From: an uncultured Pseudomonadales bacterium
GTDB taxonomy: Bacteria; Pseudomonadota; Gammaproteobacteria; Pseudomonadales; Azotimanducaceae
Direction of reading: 5' to 3'
DNA length: 64,000 bases
Assembly: GCA_951813295.1 (NCBI GenBank)
Contig: CATOTI010000003.1
Coordinates: forward strand, 248,001-312,000
Below the pieces are notes generated by a model, which was given only the letters and a program-made list of their open reading frames with translations, had not been told where the DNA came from and searched no databases. Shown here piece after piece: positions 16,330-25,074 of the stretch. The stretch's first letter is position 1. Each line of letters starts with the position of its first letter. The translations under genes were made by a program, and so were the position numbers.

Positions 16330-17256
16330 CTAGAACGGCTTGCCCTTTTCGTCGAGTTCGGTGACGGCGAAACGTGATATTGAATTGGCCGCGGCATCAA
16401 TGTCGGGACTCGACCGCATCGCTGGACCGTCATAGTCCGACTCGAAGATCCGATGCGGATCGTCGCCTCTGACGAAACCGAGATAGGGCCCGCCGTAGTC
16501 GTAGCCGAGCAGTCGTCGGAGCTCTTCGGAAAACTCTTGTGCGACTTCGGGCGGATGGGCGAGATACTGGTTCTCCTCTTGCCGTAGCCAGGCGAGGCTG
16601 TATTGCAGCGCCATCCCGGTACGGACGCGGTTGCTGACGTTTGCGCCGCCGCCGTGCAGGCTGCCGCCGAGATAGATCAGCACGGACCCCTGTGGCATTT
16701 CCGCGTTCAAGACCTCGTGCGGCTGTGCGCGCCGTTCGTGGGGCCAACGATGGCTACCCGGCACAACCTGCGTACCGCCGTTTTCACGGTCGAACTCGGA
16801 CAAGGCCCACATGGTCGGCATCAGGGTCGTCATGCCGAGATGCGAGATCGGATAGAGGTCGCCGTCACGGTGTAGCGATTGTGCTTCGGCGCCGGGTTCG
16901 AGATGCATGATGCCGGTGAAGTTGAGCTGAAAGTTCGCCGCGTACTCGAGGAGGATCCGCTTCGCTAGCCCGAGCACCGTCGGATGCGTGACGAGTTCGC
17001 GCGCGGCGGCCGATTTCTGGAGGACTCCGCCGAGGCGTTTGGTTCGTGCGCCGAGAAACTCATCGTGGCCGTACGGCGCTTCTTCGATGTGTGGCGCAAG
17101 ATCCGCGTGAGTCTGCCGGGCGAGGTCGCACGCTAACGCCTCGATGATGATGTAGCCGTGCTCGAGCAGGCGTTCATGCATCTCGTTGATCGCGAGGTCC
17201 GGGCGGACGATGTTCATCGGTGCCCTCGAAGCGGGTGCTTGCTTAGCTCTGGTCAT
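16330..17256 (-). CDS. Phytanoyl-CoA dioxygenase family oxygenase (second)
   Basis: A 308-residue PhyH-fold enzyme with His129-x-Asp131 in Leu-His-Arg-Asp-Gly-Asp and distal His201 in Leu-His-Gly-Gly-Gly-Ala, the same signatures as the enzyme at 14617. A Pro-Gly-Ser-His-Arg-Trp-Pro block is shared with that neighbour, so the two may be diverged paralogs. The ATG at 17256 has GGGG seven bases upstream; an internal Met14 is an alternative start. Transcribed alone between the SDR and a third family member. Substrate unknown. Confidence 0.86.
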   Translation of the reverse strand: MTRAKQAPASRAPMNIVRPDLAINEMHERLLEHGYIIIEALACDLARQTHADLAPHIEEAPYGHDEFLGARTKRLGGVLQKSAAARELVTHPTVLGLAKRILLEYAANFQLNFTGIMHLEPGAEAQSLHRDGDLYPISHLGMTTLMPTMWALSEFDRENGGTQVVPGSHRWPHERRAQPHEVLNAEMPQGSVLIYLGGSLHGGGANVSNRVRTGMALQYSLAWLRQEENQYLAHPPEVAQEFSEELRRLLGYDYGGPYLGFVRGDDPHRIFESDYDGPAMRSSPDIDAAANSISRFAVTELDEKGKPF

Positions 17257-17353
17257 GGCCGATCCCCGGGCTGTCTGACGCGGCTAACATAGCCTTACCC
17301 GGCGGGGATTGGCGAGGGGTCGGTTCTGCGCCTTTTTGGTATCGGGAGTGGGG

Positions 17354-18238
17354 ATGCAAGCTTCGAAAATAGCGAATCCGTGTCTGGACCAGATCTCGGC
17401 GCTCGGGCTCGAGCGCCAGGCGCTGGAACTCGACGTCTGTGGCTATACGGTGGTTGAAGACGTGCTCGATGCCGATCTCATCGCACGCGCGCTCGAGGCC
17501 ACGCTCGAGACGTTCGCCGAGCGCACAGGCAATCGACCCGACGTGGTGAGTGGCGCGGGCTTCGAAGGCTACTGGGTCCAGCGCTACCTTCTGCTGCGCG
17601 ACCGGGCTTTCGAGGAAATCATCGTGGCCGACAAGATGTTGGCCCTCGTCGATTACCTGGTCGGCGAGGATTCGATCATCAGCACGGTCACGGGCCACAT
17701 CCGCGGCGAGGGCGGCGGCAAAACACTGCCGACTGGCTACCTGCCGCTGCATGGAGATGACATCTCCATGCAACCGCATCCCGGCTTTTATCAGTTCGCT
17801 ACGGTGAACATCTGCCTCACGGATCTCACTGAAGAGTCCGGATGCCTCGCTTTCGTACCCGGTAGCCACAAACGTTTGCGCCAACCGACGGAAGCCGAAC
17901 GGGTTCTGTCGGGCGAGGGTGCCAATCCGGAGGCTGTTCCGCTAGTCGCGCCGGCCGGCTCGGCGATCATCTGGCCGTCGCATACGTGGCATGGCTCCTG
18001 GGTATCGGAAACGCCCGGGCTACGCGTCACACTCGCGCTTCTATATGCGCGCCCTCACCTGCAGGTCTACGAGCTCTACCGCGAAATGGTGTCGGACGAG
18101 ATCCTCGAGCGGAACTCATCGCGCTTCGCGACGCTCGTCGGTATGGATCTCTGGAATGGTTGGAACGAAAACCAGGACGATTGGGCCAAGCCTTGGGGTA
18201 AGCGCGATCGTTCTCGCTACCGACCGCCGGTCGGTTGA
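17354..18238 (+). CDS. Phytanoyl-CoA dioxygenase family oxygenase (third)
   Basis: A 294-residue PhyH-family protein, more divergent than its two neighbours. The candidate metal motif is His133-Gly-Asp135, and a Thr-Trp-His-Gly segment gives distal His213; the Phe-Val-Pro-Gly-Ser-His block at about 167-172 is kept. The start at 17354 follows GGAGTGGGG; an upstream in-frame start has no such site. It is divergent from the second PhyH gene and convergent with the methyltransferase gene. Iron- and 2-oxoglutarate-dependent hydroxylation is expected; the substrate is unknown. Confidence 0.82.
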   Translation: MQASKIANPCLDQISALGLERQALELDVCGYTVVEDVLDADLIARALEATLETFAERTGNRPDVVSGAGFEGYWVQRYLLLRDRAFEEIIVADKMLALVDYLVGEDSIISTVTGHIRGEGGGKTLPTGYLPLHGDDISMQPHPGFYQFATVNICLTDLTEESGCLAFVPGSHKRLRQPTEAERVLSGEGANPEAVPLVAPAGSAIIWPSHTWHGSWVSETPGLRVTLALLYARPHLQVYELYREMVSDEILERNSSRFATLVGMDLWNGWNENQDDWAKPWGKRDRSRYRPPVG

Positions 18239-18250
18239 ACGAATCCACCC

Positions 18251-19030
18251 TCACAGCGTGTGTGCTTTCCAACCGACGGCGCGACACCACGGGAACGCGA
18301 GAAAAGCGTCTTCGGAACGGCTCCAGCTCTGCCAGGCGTTTTGGATTTGCTCGAGTTCGTCGCTTGTCAGCAAGCCTCGATCGGTGGCGGATCGTGAGTA
18401 CCACGGGTCGTCGCAATCAGCGGCGCGGTCCAGGCCGAAGCGGCTCACGGAATCAGCGCTACCGTAAGTGAAGTATTTCGTTGTGGCGGTTACGTCCTCG
18501 AAACCGGCGCCGTGAAGGAGTCCACGCAACCGCCGGCCGAAGTAGGGGTCGGCGAGGCCGTCAGCGATCCAGAGCTTCTCGCGCACGTCGTAGAAGCGAC
18601 GCAGGAGTTCGACGCTCTGACCTCCGATCAGGATCCCGCCGTAGTCGATCGATGCCGCACCCATCACGCCACCACCTCGAAGCACGCGGTGGAACTCATC
18701 GAGCGCCGCTGACGGATCGTCGAGCGCTTCGAGCACCGAGTGAGCGAGGCAAGCGTCGAACGCCGCGTCGGGAAACGGCGTCGAGTAGACGTCGCCAGTT
18801 TCGAAACGAACGTTGCGGAGTTTCTGTTGCTCTGCGTAGGCGACGGCGTCGGCGAATTGATGGGTGGCATCGAACGCCGTGATGGAGGCGCAATGGCGGG
18901 CGAGTCCCACGCTGATGGTGCCCGTGCCGCAGCCGGCATCGAGCAGGTCCGTCGATGAGTCGAGGTGGGGCACGAGAAAATCCGCGTATTCAGCAGCGGA
19001 ACGGGTACGAATCTCGTCGGTGAAAGCCAT
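18251..19030 (-). CDS. Class I SAM-dependent methyltransferase
   Basis: A 259-residue UbiE/Methyltransf_11-like protein. The SAM-binding motif I is Asp-Ala-Gly-Cys-Gly-Thr-Gly at residues 31-37, motif II has a Phe-Asp acidic end near 53, and Ala-His-Ser-Val-Leu-Glu-Ala-Leu is motif IV. It should methylate a small molecule or lipid, but the acceptor cannot be read from sequence. The ATG at 19030 starts the conserved domain; upstream in-frame sequence is low-complexity and unlike the family. A 212-base gap separates it from the acyl-CoA dehydrogenase, with no other feature seen. Confidence 0.82.
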   Translation of the reverse strand: MAFTDEIRTRSAAEYADFLVPHLDSSTDLLDAGCGTGTISVGLARHCASITAFDATHQFADAVAYAEQQKLRNVRFETGDVYSTPFPDAAFDACLAHSVLEALDDPSAALDEFHRVLRGGGVMGAASIDYGGILIGGQSVELLRRFYDVREKLWIADGLADPYFGRRLRGLLHGAGFEDVTATTKYFTYGSADSVSRFGLDRAADCDDPWYSRSATDRGLLTSDELEQIQNAWQSWSRSEDAFLAFPWCRAVGWKAHTL

Positions 19031-19242
19031 TTGTCCAACATCATCCCGAAGAGCTACCGCCGGCGCGAGCGTGCGGTGCCCCCAGAAAAGGAGAGCGATC
19101 GCCGCGGTGGCGCGCGTCGTTGTTCCTCCGCGCGCCGAACCGGCCGATTTGTGAAGATGCACACCAACGGCGACGGCCGTTTCGACACCGCGGGGCGTAC
19201 GCCTATGCGCCGGCAAAGCAAGGATTCAGGAAGGCAACCAGC

Positions 19243-20451
19243 ATGGCTCTAGATCAGCAATTCAGCGACCAGGCCGAGTTCGCGGCGTACTGTCGCGAAT
19301 GGCTCGCGGACAATCGACCCGACCCGACCGAGATCCCGCTCCCGCAGGCCGCCTACGAAGTCACGCTCACCGAACACCGCGACTACCTCGTCGACTGGCA
19401 GAAGAAATGCTTTGAAGCCGGGTTGATCGCGACGGACCTACCGCTCGAATACGGCGGGCACGGTTTTGACGGCTTCCAGCGTGTGGCGACCTCCGAGGTC
19501 CAGAAAGCCGGCGCGCCGTATTTCATCAACTGGATTGGCCTCGGCATGACCGTGCCGACGCTGCTCGCACACGGCACCGAAGAGCAGAAACGCCAGTTTC
19601 TCCCGACGATCTTCTCAGGCGAGGAAATCTGGTGTCAGGGATTCAGCGAACCCGGCGCGGGGTCCGATCTTGCGTCACTTCAGTCGAAGGCCGAAAAGCA
19701 AGGCGATCACTGGGTGGTCAACGGCAGCAAGATCTGGAACAGCATGGGGGCGCTGGCGGATTGGATGCTGTTACTCGCGCGAACGGACAGAGATGACAAG
19801 TACGGCGGCATCACCTATTTCCTCTGCCGCATGGACGCCCCTGGCGTCTCGGTAATACCGATCTACAAGATGACCGGCGAATCCGGATTCAACGAGGTCC
19901 ATCTCGAAAACGTCGTCGTTCCAGACCATCAGCGTATCGACGAAGTCGGCGCCGGCTGGAAAGTCGCGATGTCGACCCTCACGAGCGAACGCGGTGCGGG
20001 AACGGGCGTCGGTGCCGTGGCGTCGAGCGATTCGCCGATGAGTCATTTGGATCGATTGATCGGGCTCGCGAAAAACACGCCGAAGAACGGCCGCCCGGCG
20101 TGGGACGACCCCGTGATTCGTGATCGCATCGTGAAGCTCTATGTACGTGTCTCCGGCGTCGTCGAAAACGCGCGTCGTAGCCGCGTGCGCGATCTCAACG
20201 GTGGGGCGATGCGTTTGCCGTTGCAGTTCAAGCTCGTCAACAGCGAGATCCTCCAGGAGGCGCACCAGGTTGCGCTCAGCATCCTGGGCCCGGCCGCGAG
20301 CCTCTACGTTGGTGACCCCGACGCGGTGGACAACGGCAAATGGGCGCTCGGCTACATGAATACCTACACCAGCACCATCTCTGGCGGTAGCAGCGAGATT
20401 CAGCGCAACATCCTCGGCGAGCGCGTACTCGGCTTGCCGAAAACCAAATAG
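19243..20451 (+). CDS. Acyl-CoA dehydrogenase (FadE-like)
   Basis: A 402-residue FAD enzyme with a full acyl-CoA dehydrogenase layout: N-terminal helical domain, the Gln-Gly-Phe-Ser-Glu-Pro-Gly-Ala-Gly-Ser-Asp beta-domain signature near residue 130, and the C-terminal Gly-Gly-Ser-Ser-Glu-Ile-Gln-Arg-Asn-Ile motif. It should dehydrogenate an acyl-CoA at the alpha-beta position. The ATG at 19243 is chosen over the open frame from 19120. Another dehydrogenase gene starts nine bases downstream; paired genes of this type often form alpha2beta2 FadE28/29-like heteromers on bulky substrates. Here the partner carries a nonsense codon. Confidence 0.9.
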   Translation: MALDQQFSDQAEFAAYCREWLADNRPDPTEIPLPQAAYEVTLTEHRDYLVDWQKKCFEAGLIATDLPLEYGGHGFDGFQRVATSEVQKAGAPYFINWIGLGMTVPTLLAHGTEEQKRQFLPTIFSGEEIWCQGFSEPGAGSDLASLQSKAEKQGDHWVVNGSKIWNSMGALADWMLLLARTDRDDKYGGITYFLCRMDAPGVSVIPIYKMTGESGFNEVHLENVVVPDHQRIDEVGAGWKVAMSTLTSERGAGTGVGAVASSDSPMSHLDRLIGLAKNTPKNGRPAWDDPVIRDRIVKLYVRVSGVVENARRSRVRDLNGGAMRLPLQFKLVNSEILQEAHQVALSILGPAASLYVGDPDAVDNGKWALGYMNTYTSTISGGSSEIQRNILGERVLGLPKTK

Positions 20452-20460
20452 GCGGGCGCC

Positions 20461-21588
20461 ATGACGATACCGAGAGATTTCGGGTTCTCCGAGGATCAGC
20501 AGCTTCTGAAGACTTCGGTGCAACGATTCGTTCGCGATCTCGAGCCGCTCGCGTCCCTGTGACCGACCTTTGCGGGTTCGGAAGACCCACATGTCGGCTC
20601 GACCCGGGTCGGGTATTTCGACGAAGCCGCCTGGCGGGAGATAACGTCGCTCGGCTGGCACGCGTTGGCGCTACCGGAGGCGCGTGGCGGTGCGGACATG
20701 GGGCTCGTGAGCGCCGTCGCTTTGATCGAGGAGATCGGTGCCGGGGCGTTACCGTCGCCGCTCAACGTCACGATCGAGACCTCTTTCCTGCTTCGGGAGA
20801 TGGAGTCGGCCGAAGCGGATAGCGTGATGGCGCGCATCGTGGCGGGCGAACCCGCGACCTGGGGCTATCTCAACGCGTCCGGCGATCGCGATGTCGATAC
20901 CAGTACCGTCACTGAGGCAGGCGGCTCGCTCAGTGGGTCAGTTCATTTCGTGCAGGACCCGCAGAAGTGCCGGGCAGCGGTGCTTGCTGCACGACGGGAA
21001 GGCCAGACCGCCTGGTTTGTCGTCGACATCGACGCCCCCGGCGTCACCGCGAAGCGCGATCGGATCGTCGACCTGACGCGCGATCAGGGCACGTTGGTGC
21101 TCGACAACGTCGCGGCGCGACAACTCACACCCTATCGTGTGGACGACGAAACCTTTGCGCGCGCTCGACCCGCACTCCTCACCCTGGCCGCCGCGGATAT
21201 CGCGGGCGCTGCCGAGTGGATGCTGCAGACGACGGCGGAGTACGCGAAGACCCGTGTGCAGTTCGATCGCCCGATCGGCTTCTTTCAGGCGGTGAAGCAT
21301 CCGCTCGTGGACGTCATGGTCTCGGTCGACGAGACCCGTTCGCTCGTCTACGCGGCGGCCGCCGTGTTCGACCACGATCGTGCGAACGCATTGCCGGCGG
21401 CGTTGCTCGCCAAGGCAAGTGCGTCGGATACCGCCGAGTTCGTCGCTAATCGCGGCACCCAGCTTCACGGCGGCATCGGATTTACGTGGGAATCGGACGT
21501 GCAGATCTATCACAAGCGTCTGATCCACAGTCAGCACCTGTTGGGCGATGGCATGGCTTGTCGGGCTGAGTTGGGGGAGTGGCTCTAG
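20461..21588 (+). pseudogene. Acyl-CoA dehydrogenase interrupted by an in-frame TGA
   Basis: ATG 20461 opens a typical dehydrogenase N-terminus (Phe-Gly-Phe-Ser-Glu-Asp-Gln-Gln-Leu-Leu), but codon 34 is TGA (20560-20562). The same frame then continues without a shift through Ala-Trp-Arg-Glu, Leu-Gly-Trp, Gly-Gly-Ala-Asp-Met-Gly and a complete C-terminal FAD domain to 21588, with Gly-Gly-Ile-Gly-Phe-Thr-Trp-Glu near the end. A single substitution would restore a 375-residue protein. The shortest explanation is a recent nonsense mutation or base error; a protein from TTG 20665 would lack the N-terminal helices. It sits nine bases after a partner dehydrogenase and was probably its heteromer subunit. 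Confidence 0.75.
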
Positions 21589-21594
21589 GCCGGT

Positions 21595-23100
21595 TCACAT
21601 CATCGCCGGCAGCAGATACTCCTCCATCGCCCGATTCGGATTGAAAACCGCCGTGTCTCCGTATTCGCCGGCGTTGAACACGACGACGGCGTCGAGCGTC
21701 GGGAGGATGAGGAGGTACTGACCGCCGTAGCCGTAGCCGGCGATGTGTGGAACGGGCGTCTCGTCCGGGCCCGTGAAGTTCGAATGCCACCACTGGTAGC
21801 CGTAGCCGACGGTGGCGTCGTCTTCAGCGCCGGCGAGCGGCAGGTGGCAGCGCGTGGATTCGTCGATCCATTCGGCCGAGACGACCTGCTCGCCATGCCA
21901 CGTGCCGCGATTCAATACGAGCTGGCCCATCTTCGCGAGATTGCGGGCGGTGATGTGAAGACCACCGCCGGTGTGACGCGTGCCGTCCGGCGCACCGAGC
22001 CAGTGGTAACCCGCGACGTCCAATTGACGGAATAGGGTTTCGTCGGCCAATTCGTCGACGTATTGGCCCGTCGCGTTCCTGATCACGCCGCCGAGCAGGA
22101 TCGACAGCCCGCTCGTGTAGGACGCCGAGCCGCCCGGCTCGCCGGCGCGTGGCCGGTCGAGCACGTAGCCGATCCAGTCGCCCGTCGCGTTCATGGCGGT
22201 GTTGGAGTTCTCAGGATTCGAATATGGCACGCGCTCGTTCCAATCGATCGCTGCCGACATCGTGAGCGCGTGACGCAGGTTGATCGGATAGTCCTCATCG
22301 ACCCATCGCTTTGCGGCGTACTCCGGAAAGAAACTCGCGACGCGCTGATCGAGCGATTCGATCGCGCCTTGATCGTGGGCGATCCCGACGAGAAGTGATG
22401 TCACGCTCTTGGTGATCGATTGAATCGAGTGGGGTCGATCGGGCGTGAAGCCATAGAAGTACTCGTCGAGCACGAGCTGACCGCCTTTCGCAATGACCAT
22501 CGTCTCGAGGCGGCCCTGCTCACCAGCGAGCACCGAAGCGACGAAAGCTTCGACTGGCGCGGTGTCGATGTCGTGGGCCGTGAGATCGTCGGTCGACTAG
22601 CCGTCGCCGAGATTCGCGGGTTCTGCGTATTCGTAGTCGAGGGCGGGGCCGCCATCGCTCGCGAGTCTTGGTGTGCCGAATGCGGCGAACGCCGGGTTGT
22701 GACGTATCAGCGTGATGGTGCTGCTCGTGCCGTCCGTGCCGTTGTAGGCGCCTTCGAGCGCCTCGCCGGTGAACGTAGCTTCGATAGTGGCACCGAACGG
22801 CGTGGCCACCGTGACCCGATCGTTGTCGGTCGACACGCTGACGGGCGCGTTCAAGGCACCGAGATCGGGCACGTCGATGAATCCGGTTGGAGAGTCGGTG
22901 TCGACCCCGGTCAGAGTGAGTTGCAGGCGCACCGTGCGCCACTCGTAGGGGATGAAGCCCTGCCAATTCCCGTCTTTCGAGGTCTCGCCCGACATCGTCG
23001 CGCCGGGCGCCTCCACGCCGGGCGCCTCCGCGGTTTTTGTTTCGCCGCATCCGGTCAGCAACATGAGGCAGCAGAGCATGTGCGCTGTGCGGTAACCCAT
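21595..23100 (-). pseudogene. Lipoprotein serine hydrolase (beta-lactamase family) interrupted by in-frame TAG
   Basis: Read as one frame from ATG 23100, this is a 501-codon gene. A lipoprotein signal ends in Leu-Leu-Thr-Gly-Cys (Cys18), a roughly 150-residue beta-rich region follows, then a beta-lactamase-family domain with Ser228-Ile-Thr-Lys231, a Tyr-Thr-Ser-Gly segment and a Gly-Tyr-Gly-Tyr-Gly-Gly-Gln strand. Codon 168, after Gly-Asp-Gly, is TAG (22597-22599), the only break; related proteins as I recall them have Trp there, and TGG to TAG is one base. Without read-through, the first 167 residues and a GTG-started hydrolase (22533) would be separate. An exported, lipid-anchored esterase or peptidase is the likely ancestor. 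Confidence 0.72.
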
Positions 23101-23178
23101 CGACGTGACTCCTCGGTGCGCGGAGCAGCATCGTAACGCTAGCCCTCGGCAGTAGCGTCGCCGGCGCGGGCGGCGTAC

Positions 23179-23208
23179 TATTCATTCAAACGATCGTTTG
23201 AATGAATA
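23179..23208. promoter_or_regulatory. Perfect 30-bp palindromic operator (probable TetR site)
   Basis: The 30 bases 23179-23208 are a perfect palindrome: each half reads TATTCATTCAAACGA followed by its exact reverse complement, with no spacer. It lies four bases before the TetR gene's GTG start and between that gene and the divergent lipoprotein gene. Long palindromes just upstream of tetR genes are typical self-repression operators, and it is well placed to block the tetR-RND transcript and perhaps the divergent gene too. Confidence 0.85.
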
Positions 23209-23212
23209 GACC

Positions 23213-23890
23213 GTGACGAAACCACAGCCAGATAGCAGTGCCGCGCCGATGACCGAGGATTCGCCCGGCGAGTCCGCTGGTGAATTCACGCGTCAGAAGA
23301 TCATGGACGGCGCCGAGGCCCTGTTTGTCGAGCGCGGCTACTCGGCGACGTCGCTACGCGCGATCGCGACGGCTGCCGGCGTCAACCTGGCCGCGACCAA
23401 CTACCACTTCGGCTCGAAGTCGGGATTGCTCGCCGCGGTCTTCCATCGGCGTATGGAACCGGTCGGAAAAGAGCGGTTGGCCGCGTTGGCCGCGCTCGAA
23501 GCAAGCGCGGAACCGATGACCGTACGAGCGGTTCTCGAAGCCTTCTTTGCGCCCCTCTTCGACGCCAAGGACCCGGAACTCTTCACCGTCATCCCGGCGC
23601 TCGTCGGTCGAATCTTCGCGGAACCTGCGAACGTCGCGATGCCGATGATGGCGAACGAGTTCGCTGATGTGATGACACGCTTCATCGCCGCGTTGCACGC
23701 GGCCTGCCCGACTGTCGCGGAGGAAGAAATCCGCTGGCGCTTCCATCTGATGGTCGGCTCGATGATTCAACTTCTTCGTTTCCAAGCGCCGCTTGGCGAC
23801 GAACCGACCGAACAAACGCTCAAAACCGGCCTGCAAGCTCTGATCGATTTTGCGTGCGCGGGGATTGAACAGCCTGGAGGAGCTTCGTGA
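23213..23890 (+). CDS. TetR/AcrR-family repressor of the RND efflux operon
   Basis: A 225-residue TetR protein. The helix-turn-helix (about residues 25-72) ends with Ala-Gly-Val-Asn-Leu-Ala-Ala-Thr-Asn-Tyr-His-Phe-Gly-Ser-Lys, a strong family signature. The C-terminal domain is helical and variable, binding an unknown ligand. The GTG at 23213 directly follows the palindrome and has no clear ribosome-binding site, so a leaderless start or the ATG at 23249 is possible. The stop overlaps the start of the adaptor gene, so it is cotranscribed with the pump it probably represses. Confidence 0.92.
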   Translation: MTKPQPDSSAAPMTEDSPGESAGEFTRQKIMDGAEALFVERGYSATSLRAIATAAGVNLAATNYHFGSKSGLLAAVFHRRMEPVGKERLAALAALEASAEPMTVRAVLEAFFAPLFDAKDPELFTVIPALVGRIFAEPANVAMPMMANEFADVMTRFIAALHAACPTVAEEEIRWRFHLMVGSMIQLLRFQAPLGDEPTEQTLKTGLQALIDFACAGIEQPGGAS

Positions 23891-25074
23891 TCAAGAGATT
23901 CCTGATGCCTTTGGCGATCTTTGTCGGCGGCATCGCGCTCGCCGCGGTGATCATCGTGACGGGCCCCGAACTCCAGCAGCAGGCACCCCCGGACAGCGCC
24001 CCACTGGTTCGTACGTGGGTCGCATCGGAACGCCCCGTGCGCATGACGTCGATCGCCCACGGGACGGTGTTGCCGCGAACGGAGTCGGAGTTGATCCCCG
24101 AGGTGGCGGGCCGGGTGACGTCGATTGCCGAAACCATGGTGTCGGGAGGCTTTTTCAAGAAGGGCGACGTGCTGCTCGAGATCGAAACCCTCGATTACGA
24201 GGTGGCGCTCGAGCAAGCGCGGGCGCGGCTCGCGTCGAGTACCAGCGAACTCACGATTGCGCGCCGGGCCCATACCCGCCAACTCGATCTCGCAAAAAAG
24301 CAGTCGACCAGCGAGTCTCTGCGCGACGATGCCTTGAATCGCCTGCGCATCGCCGAAGCATCACTTCGTGAAGCGAACGCCCGGCTGCAGCGCGCGGAAC
24401 GCGATCTGGCGAGAACCCGAGTGCGTGCACCGTATGACGGGCGAGTGCGGACCGAACGGATCGATGTCGGCCAGTTCGTCAATCGCGGTACCTCGGTCGC
24501 GATGCTCTACGCCACCGACTACGCCGAAGTACGTCTGCCGGTGCACGACGAAGAACTCGCGTATCTCAACCTGCCCCTCGATGGGGTAGCAGGGAGCGGC
24601 GGTCACGGCCCGCTCGTGCATCTGCGCGCCGAATTCGCCGGCAAGGAGCACACGTGGGAAGGACGGATCGTTCGAACCGAGGGCGAGTTGGACCCACAGA
24701 CGCGCATGATCAACCTCGTCGCCGAGGTCGACCGACCATATGAAATCGCGGAAGGGCGGCCGCCGCTCACGGTCGGGCTCTTCGTCGAAGCCGAGATCGT
24801 CGGTCGTGAGATATGGGGTGTGTTCGTCTTGCCGCGTTCGGCAATCCAGGCGAACGGGCAGGTCTACGCGATCTCCCCGGACGACACGATCGAGTTCAGG
24901 GACATCGAGGTTCTGCGTACGGTCGATGAAGAGGTTTACGTGTCGGCCGGAATCCGACCCGGTGAACTCATCAGCTTGTCGACGATCGAGAACGCGATCG
25001 ACGGCATGCGCGTACGGCCTGTTGCGGAGGTGCCTGCCGCTGGGAATGATCGATTCGTCGAGGATCCGTCATGA
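23887..25074 (+). CDS. RND efflux periplasmic adaptor (membrane-fusion protein)
   Basis: A 395-residue AcrA/HlyD-type adaptor with an N-terminal membrane anchor (about residues 5-28), a biotinyl-lipoyl half motif around Gly-Arg-Val-Thr-Ser-Ile, a coiled-coil hairpin rich in Ala, Arg and Glu (about 100-180) and a Val-Arg-Ala-Pro-Tyr-Asp-Gly-Arg-Val lipoyl return. It joins the inner-membrane pump to an outer-membrane channel. The GTG at 23887 overlaps the TetR stop by four bases and has GGAGG upstream. No TolC-like channel gene is in the window. Confidence 0.92.
   Translation: MIKRFLMPLAIFVGGIALAAVIIVTGPELQQQAPPDSAPLVRTWVASERPVRMTSIAHGTVLPRTESELIPEVAGRVTSIAETMVSGGFFKKGDVLLEIETLDYEVALEQARARLASSTSELTIARRAHTRQLDLAKKQSTSESLRDDALNRLRIAEASLREANARLQRAERDLARTRVRAPYDGRVRTERIDVGQFVNRGTSVAMLYATDYAEVRLPVHDEELAYLNLPLDGVAGSGGHGPLVHLRAEFAGKEHTWEGRIVRTEGELDPQTRMINLVAEVDRPYEIAEGRPPLTVGLFVEAEIVGREIWGVFVLPRSAIQANGQVYAISPDDTIEFRDIEVLRTVDEEVYVSAGIRPGELISLSTIENAIDGMRVRPVAEVPAAGNDRFVEDPS

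Noticed and set aside
20560..20562. TGA as a selenocysteine codon
   Set aside because: No selenocysteine is known in acyl-CoA dehydrogenases at this place, no clear hairpin follows at once, and no sel genes are in the window.
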